Shown here: piece by piece, positions 58,974 through 64,000 of the stretch
How positions within the stretch are numbered: the stretch's first letter is position 1
Layout: every line of letters starts with the position of its first letter
NCBI RefSeq assembly: GCF_023078275.1
Contig: NC_062977.1
Location: 8,267,118-8,331,117 of the forward strand
Origin: Leguminivora glycinivorella
Taxonomy: Eukaryota; Arthropoda; Insecta; Lepidoptera; Tortricidae
Direction of reading: 5' to 3'
DNA: 64,000 nt
The notes under the pieces: generated by a model
The model's database searches: none
Told to the model about the DNA's origin: nothing
Seen by the model: only the letters and a program-made list of their open reading frames with translations
Program-made: the position numbers and the translations under genes

Positions 58974-60155
58974 GTTCAGTATAGTACACAGAACTAAATC
59001 AAGATAGAAGGAAAAAGTGTATCTACTTCGCGTGCGGAAAAGTTAAATAGCGAGCAACATTGTTCGCCGCGCAAGTCAGTCTGCTCCCGACCGCTGCCCG
59101 CGAGTGACATACAGTGAAAAATACAAAATGGGTCGGTATTCGATAATTAACTGTTTCAAACACCACCAATAAAAGCAAGGGTGTTAAACAAAGTGTTTCC
59201 TATCATCGGTAAGTACCATTTGTCCTAAAATATTTTTTATTAAATAAAAAACACGATTTTCCTATTTTTATCATCAAAACATTAGCTGACGTACGGCCGT
59301 CAAACTAGTTTTCCATTGCGGCTTTAATTTGACGAGTCCGACTTGGCGTGCGTTTAAAACAAGCGATATAAAAATAGGCTATTCAAACTGTCGAGACAAA
59401 GTGAAGGTAGATTTGTTATTTTGTCCGTCGAACTCACGTCGAACTTAAGAATAGTGGTGCACCACGGAACTATATCGTCATGTATGCTGCGATTTCCTTA
59501 TTCGATTTAAATCGATTTAGCGAAGCAGTGGAAATTATAATTATGTTTTTATATTGTTATGAAACTATACATATAAAGTACCAGTGAAAAGTAAATTTAA
59601 CTTTAAAATAGGTTACAGTTACGGTATTAACGTTGAATTTGTGGTCGGCAGAAAAACAAATACAAACATAATACGCTCTATATTTATTATGAATAAAAAT
59701 AACTCTAAAAATGTGTTAATGGTTAATTATATTTATATATTACTAAAAGTTGTAACAAATAACATGAGGATAATGCTGTGAGTACATGGTCGATTTTCTT
59801 AAAAATATTACAAAATATTAACTAGTATTAATACCTACCTACAAAAATTTTTGTTCCTGGCCTTAGGCAAATTATATACCTACTAGTGAATTGTTTGTCA
59901 TCACACGAATACAGGTATATACTTACTTCATTTCACAACGAAGATGAACATCCGATATTTTTAACTTCGGCGGGCATCCCGCACGCAACCTCCACAATCG
60001 ATCGAATGGGTTACGCGGCGACAACGTTCCCATCACTAAAGTACACTCGTGACGTCATAGGTTCGACACAAAACGTTACACGCTCGGTTTCGCTGTTAAT
60101 CGCCGAGCATTTTCCTTCTATCTTGATTTAGTTCTGTGGTATAGTATAAAGAAAT
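58974..60155. mobile_element. Inverted-repeat element carrying a THAP-type exon
   Basis: AACTAAATCAAGATAGAAGG with flanking TATAGTACACAG at 58979-59013 reappears inverted at 60111-60150 (CCTTCTATCTTGATTTAGTT, then CTGTGGTATAGT). Inside the left arm is a plus-strand first exon with ATG and a GTAAGT donor. Inside the right arm, on the minus strand, another strong GTAAGT donor lies at 59921-59926. The middle (59212-59900) is AT-rich with no coding signal. This looks like a decayed or internally deleted DNA transposon. The exact termini and target duplication were not resolved. Confidence 0.5.
59128..59208 (+). pseudogene. THAP-domain first exon, frameshifted
   Basis: The ATG frame reads MGRYSIINC and stops 15 codons in. 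One base out of frame the same exon reads NTTNKSKGVKQSVSYHR up to a GTAAGT donor at 59209. The two halves together match the start of a THAP domain (…C.N..NKSKGVS.HRFP type), so a single extra T near 59153-59155 appears to break it. The first Cys expected before SIINC is also missing (compare RYCSVYGC at 44393). GC-rich upstream sequence looks like a 5' UTR. Confidence 0.5.
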
Positions 60156-60174
60156 TCGTTCTAAAGAAGTTCCG

Positions 60175-60565
60175 GAACATGGAGCGTATTCACGTCATGC
60201 TCCCCGGCAGAACCACATCGTCTTTCGTGAACATAAATACAATATTTGGTTTGACATGTCGTAAATTTGTGTATTCAGAATAAAGATAATGATTTAGTAA
60301 ACTAGATAAATATAGAATTATTTGATGTGGTATACGTGTAAATTGCATACTGCGTAGTTAGAAGAATATCTTGGTGGTTCTGCTGGGAGGAAGCCCTGTA
60401 GCAGAACCACTTTGAAATTAGGTTTACACAAAAACTAGGCATATAGATTTTTTCATATAGATGGTTTCAAATGGAATTTTATAGATATCTTATAGATCTT
60501 TTCTGATATGTTTATGTTCACGAAAGACGATGTGGTTCTGCCGGGAAGCATGACGTATTTATTCT
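60175..60565. mobile_element. MITE with ~55-bp inverted repeats
   Basis: CCGGCAGAACCACATCGTCT and TTCGTGAACATAAATAC near 60210 are mirrored by TATGTTCACGAAAGACGATG and TGGTTCTGCCGGGAAGCATG near 60507-60552. An internal GGTGGTTCTGC / GCAGAACCAC pair at 60372-60412 gives a second nested hairpin. Confidence 0.8.
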
Positions 60566-60639
60566 GGTCAGGCTATACATATAAGAATTTGTCATGTTAT
60601 GATGAACGTTTAAAAATGTCAGTATATAATTTATTGAAA

Positions 60640-60705
60640 GATAAGTACATACATACATACATACAATCACGCCTGTTTCCCATAAAGGGGTAGGCAGAGG
60701 GTAAG
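60640..60705 (-). repeat. LINE/SINE tail with CATA microsatellite
   Basis: TACATACATACATACAATCA followed by CGCCTGTTTCCCATAAAGGG and GTAGGCAGAGGG. The same tail, inverted, ends the LINE fragment at 52900. Confidence 0.55.
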
Positions 60706-61510
60706 ATAAGTAATAACACCATTTAAAATAGTACATAGCACCACATTCAAGTAATATTTTATAGAATAATTTAGGTACTTTGTAGATAGTAACGAATTAC
60801 TAATAAATTAATAATTTATAAAAAAAGGTGTAATGAGAAGAATCAGAACAAGTCAAACCTAAAACATTTTGTTCCGAAAATGGACAGGATAAGATGTTGA
60901 AACGGTGGTTGATAGAACCCTATCTTATTGATACCTTGCTTTATTTGTCATAGAAGTCACTTCGACGTTTACTGTGAAAAGGTTATATAGTGGTTATATA
61001 GTAGCTAGGATTCAAATTAATTGACTGTACATTCAATTTGTGGTAGTTAGGTATATTTACTATGTGTAACTCACAACTAATTTTTTGATTGATAATTGCA
61101 AATTGATCAATAATTAAAACACCTAAAGTAATGAATTTAAAATACACAATCTGGGATTCTTGCCATTATTTTTTACTTATATAAACTAGATAGTTTCTAT
61201 ATGTTAACACATACTTAAAGTTTGACTTAATTAACCTTAATAATATTTTTATTCGATGCAAAATACACAAAAAAATACTTAATTTTTATAGTCTCTTTAT
61301 AATTGACATTATTTTTATTCTATTAACAGGAATACAGGTCACTCAAAACAGATCGTATCAATATTTTATTACATAAAATAAAATCAAACAATATTTTATA
61401 TTATGTTATGTCATGGACATAAAAATATTAACTGGCGGCAATAATCAGAGATCTATAAAAGTTGTCATTGAGTATAATCAATACTCGTAGATTTTTTTCC
61501 CTTTTTTACT
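60706..61510. other. Intergenic, no gene seen
   Basis: AT-rich, no recognised repeat or coding signal. Confidence 0.4.
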
Positions 61511-61648
61511 AAGGTACATTAGGGTAATTCCGAAAGTTGTCGAATTTCGAAAGTCGCACAAATATCACCATTATTTCCATCATATCAAGATTCCCCTTTC
61601 GGAATTACCAGAGCATTTCTGTCATTCGGAATTACCCTAGTGCACCTT
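61511..61648. mobile_element. Small MITE (138 bp)
   Basis: AAGGTACATTAGGGTAATTC at the left and GGAATTACCCTAGTGCACCT at the right. An internal GGAATTACCAG repeats the arm. ACT flanks both ends and may be the target duplication. Confidence 0.7.
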
Positions 61649-61942
61649 ACTCGTTTTATTTTATGAACTCAAACAACAATAAGAACCAAAGCACGCGTCT
61701 TTGTGAATGTAACATCTATACTATAGATGTGGATTGCCTGGCAAAAAGAGTAATAATAGCGGCGCCACCGTCTATGAAAACCGCTTTGCATGTGGCAACT
61801 ATTATGACACTTCTGTATGAAAAAAGTAAGTGTTGCTATGATAAAAAAAAGTTAGTCCAATTCTACTCTTTTTTTGCCAAGCTGTATGCTATGGGGGAAG
61901 TACATCACAGTCACTAGATGTTTTTGCATAGCCCACCAGCTA

Positions 61943-62063
61943 GCGTTGAAAAAGCCATGAAAAATGCATGTATTTTAAATGTTATAGGTATGACGATGTA
62001 TTTTTCTTGTCAAGCAATGTCATGAAAACAAAATACATGTATTTTTCATGGTTTTTTCAACGC
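61943..62063. mobile_element. Small MITE with TA target duplication (121 bp)
   Basis: GCGTTGAAAAAGCCATGAAA, then AATGCATGTATTTT, is mirrored by AAAATACATGTATTTTTCAT and GGTTTTTTCAACGC. TA on both flanks. Confidence 0.8.
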
Positions 62064-62304
62064 TACCAGCAGCACCTATTTAGTAGTAAAATCTAACTCA
62101 AACTTACATAATTCTCCTTCTGTTCAATAGCTTATCACCCTGTAGATTACGCCACCACGCTCTTAGGCAAGAGAGGGGTGTACGGCGTCCGCGGGAAGAT
62201 GATAAACAGCGAAAGTTGGAACACCGAAAGACCAGCTCCGACTAAATTTGGTAACTGAAAACAAAAAAAAATATTTTTAATACAAAATGTGCGAGAGCTG
62301 TCTA

Positions 62305-62703
62305 AAGCCAAGGATACACTAGGGGACAAATGTCCCACGACATGTGTCGGCGACATGTCAAGCGAAGCCGGCCGATTTCGCCTGACATATCTGGCGACAT
62401 CGCGCGACTTATATCCTCAGCGATGTCTAACGAAGTCGTATACGACTTCGCGAGACTTCGCCTGACATATCTGGCGACATCGCGCGACACCCGATGTCTT
62501 TGCCCACACGTGTCGCGCGATGTTGCCAGACATATCGAGCGAAGTCCGGCAACGTCGCGTTACATCACCCGATATCACTGGCGACACGTGCCGCGCGATG
62601 TCGCCAGACATGTCGAGCGAAGTCTGACAGCGTCGCGCTACTTCACCCGACGTCGCTGGCGACAGTGTCGTGGGACATTTATCCCCTAGTGTATCCTTGG
62701 CTT
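62305..62703. mobile_element. GC-rich palindromic MITE with internal TGTCGC repeats
   Basis: AAGCCAAGGATACACTAGGG at the left is matched by its near-complement at the right (CCCTAGTGTATCCTTGGCTT), flanked by TA. The interior is a series of ACATNTCTGGCGACATCGCG and GCGCGATGTCGCCAGACATG words in both orientations, far more GC-rich than the surroundings. Open frames on both strands are by-products of this repetition. Confidence 0.85.
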
Positions 62704-62741
62704 TAGAGAGAAGATGTGATGCAATCATCAATGACAACTCT

Positions 62742-63275
62742 AAAAAAACCGGCCAAGTGCGAGTCGGACTCGCCCACCGAGGGTCCCGTACAAACTTTCT
62801 TTCAAACTACCTAGTCAAAATAATCTCATGTTTTCATATCTCTAATGACTTGACTAGAAGACAAAAGTTTAGGTACTAATGAGCATTATTGTGTATAGCG
62901 CCATCTCTTCGTGAATTCGCTAACTAATTTGCGCGACCTGACTACTAACTGATTTGTGATTATAAAAAATAGTTTATTTACGTTCAATTTGCGCTCTTTC
63001 TAACGATATCCCACTTGATCTAGTAACTTGAAATTTACAGTTTGCCCCCATTCATTTTTGCCATTTTCTACAATTAAAATTCATAAATTAAAAAAAATTA
63101 TACTTTCTATTTGTAGAGGTTTACAACGTTCATATCATAACTATTCCAAATTTCAAGTTGATAGCATTAGTAGTTCTCGAGATATTTAGGAATGTGACAG
63201 ACGGACAGACAGACGGACAGAGTCGCACCATAAGGGTTCCTGTTTGTACCTTTTTGGTACGGAACCCTAAAAAGG
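62742..63275 (+). repeat. CCGGCCAAG/GGAACCCTA repeat, subfamily B
   Basis: Begins AAAAAACCGGCCAAGTGCGA and GTCGGACTCGCCCACCGAGG and ends CAGAGTCGCACCATAAGGGT and GGTACGGAACCCTAAAAA. It shares its ends with copies A1-A4 but has an unrelated middle. Confidence 0.8.
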
Positions 63276-63289
63276 GATAACTCTAAAAA

Positions 63290-63327
63290 TGGGATGAAAG
63301 AAGGTGGTGACACCTTCTTTCATCCCA
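63290..63327. repeat. Perfect 17-bp hairpin with GTGA loop
   Basis: TGGGATGAAAGAAGGTG, loop GTGA, exact complement. It sits 15 bp after the subfamily B repeat. Confidence 0.8.
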
Positions 63328-63654
63328 TAGGTGTCGTAGAAGTAGACTCAAATATGGGTTCAATTCTGGAATGGTATGGTGTGTGGTGTCTTTTAAGAAA
63401 CAGATTTCGGACTTTATTGCTAAGTAAATAAATGTTGTAATAGCAGATTATATTCTGTAGATTATAATAAGCAATTTTACGTAAACCAACCAAATACAGC
63501 AAAAACCGCAAATAGCACTAGACCCTACTCATAGTGTTGTGTTCCTGCCGATGAGTAAGGCTGCCAGAGCTCAACGAGGGTGAGTTGAGCTGGTGACGGA
63601 AGGATCTACGGAACTAATTTGTTCCGTTTATTGTCCTTTCGAGTTGTCGGCCAG

Positions 63655-63865
63655 CACCCGAGCCCTCTTTGGAACGTGTTCACTCCTTTTTGCTGTGTAA
63701 GTGTGTACTTAACACAGCAAAAGGGAGTGTTCCAGTTTCTAATGGGTTGGCAACGCGCATGTGACACTTCTTGAGTTGCAGGCGTCCATAGGTTACGGTG
63801 ACCGCTTTCCATCAGGCGGACCGTATGGTTGTTTGCCACCGACGTAGTATAAATAAAAAAAATTA
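63655..63865 (+). repeat. SINE-like repeat
   Basis: TTGAGTTGCAGGCGTCCATA, GGTTACGGTGACCGCTTTCC and ATCAGGCGGACCGTATGGTT end in an A-rich tail. It is the best-preserved copy of the family also seen at 1400 and 46855. Confidence 0.7.
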
Positions 63866-64000
63866 CGAGCATGAGAAGTTAAAAAAAACCATGTGGTCCG
63901 CCTGAAAAGTGATACAATGTTAAAGTCTATTTTATATTACAGGTAAGCTAATGTTTATTACGAGTTATTTCATGTATATTTTATGAAGCATGACTGACTA

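Noticed and set aside
62302..62737. Several overlapping ORFs of 60-119 codons on both strands
   Set aside because: They lie inside one palindromic MITE and reflect its repeated words. No family resemblance.

Overview
This window is nuclear DNA from an insect, very probably a moth or butterfly. Genes are split into small exons with GT-AG introns. The intergenic space is AT-rich and packed with short interspersed repeats of kinds common in Lepidoptera: tRNA-derived SINEs, a TC...CTAG Helitron-like unit, many palindromic MITEs and LINE tails. No bacterial, organellar or viral gene organisation is visible. Every exon model below was built by hand from splice signals and reading-frame continuity; none is backed by transcript data.

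Layout. Positions 1-17340 are gene-poor and repeat-rich: LINE tails, a telomere-like hexamer array, three copies of one small MITE, a duplicated module with nuclear-receptor-like half sites, several long-inverted-repeat MITEs and a self-similar island at about 13.5-14.4 kb. Positions 17344-22598 are a complete PIF/Harbinger DNA transposon with a TAA target duplication. It carries an apparently intact three-exon transposase (+ strand) and a convergent, multi-exon Myb/SANT-like accessory gene (- strand) that has a frameshift and a nonsense codon and contains a tandemly duplicated exon. Positions 22779-45009 (+ strand) are the 3' part of a cysteine-rich extracellular protein gene. Four EB-like modules are followed by four LDL-receptor class A repeats in nine visible exons, all joining in one frame (542 residues to the stop). 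Its start lies upstream of the recognised exons and was not found. Its introns hold the unrecognised minus-strand ORF at 29.0-29.4 kb, a THAP-like exon at 44.4 kb, a SINE split by a 1.1-kb palindromic MITE, and an inverted pair of interspersed repeats that brackets most of the LDL-A exons.

Positions 45010-51670 are repeats, including a 0.6-kb LINE reverse-transcriptase C-terminus and a second copy of the palindromic MITE. Positions 51673-55308 (+ strand) hold a five-exon gene for a type II membrane protein of the sulfatase-like DUF229 family (704 residues in my model). Positions 55620-64000 contain more repeats. Among them is an approximately 1.2-kb segment bounded by inverted repeats that carries a frameshifted THAP-type first exon followed by a good splice donor.

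The two host genes are not evidently functionally linked. The most unusual items are the Harbinger accessory gene with its duplicated exon, the THAP remnants, the hierarchical palindromes, the ATAGGG-type array, and the interstitial CCTAA minisatellite.
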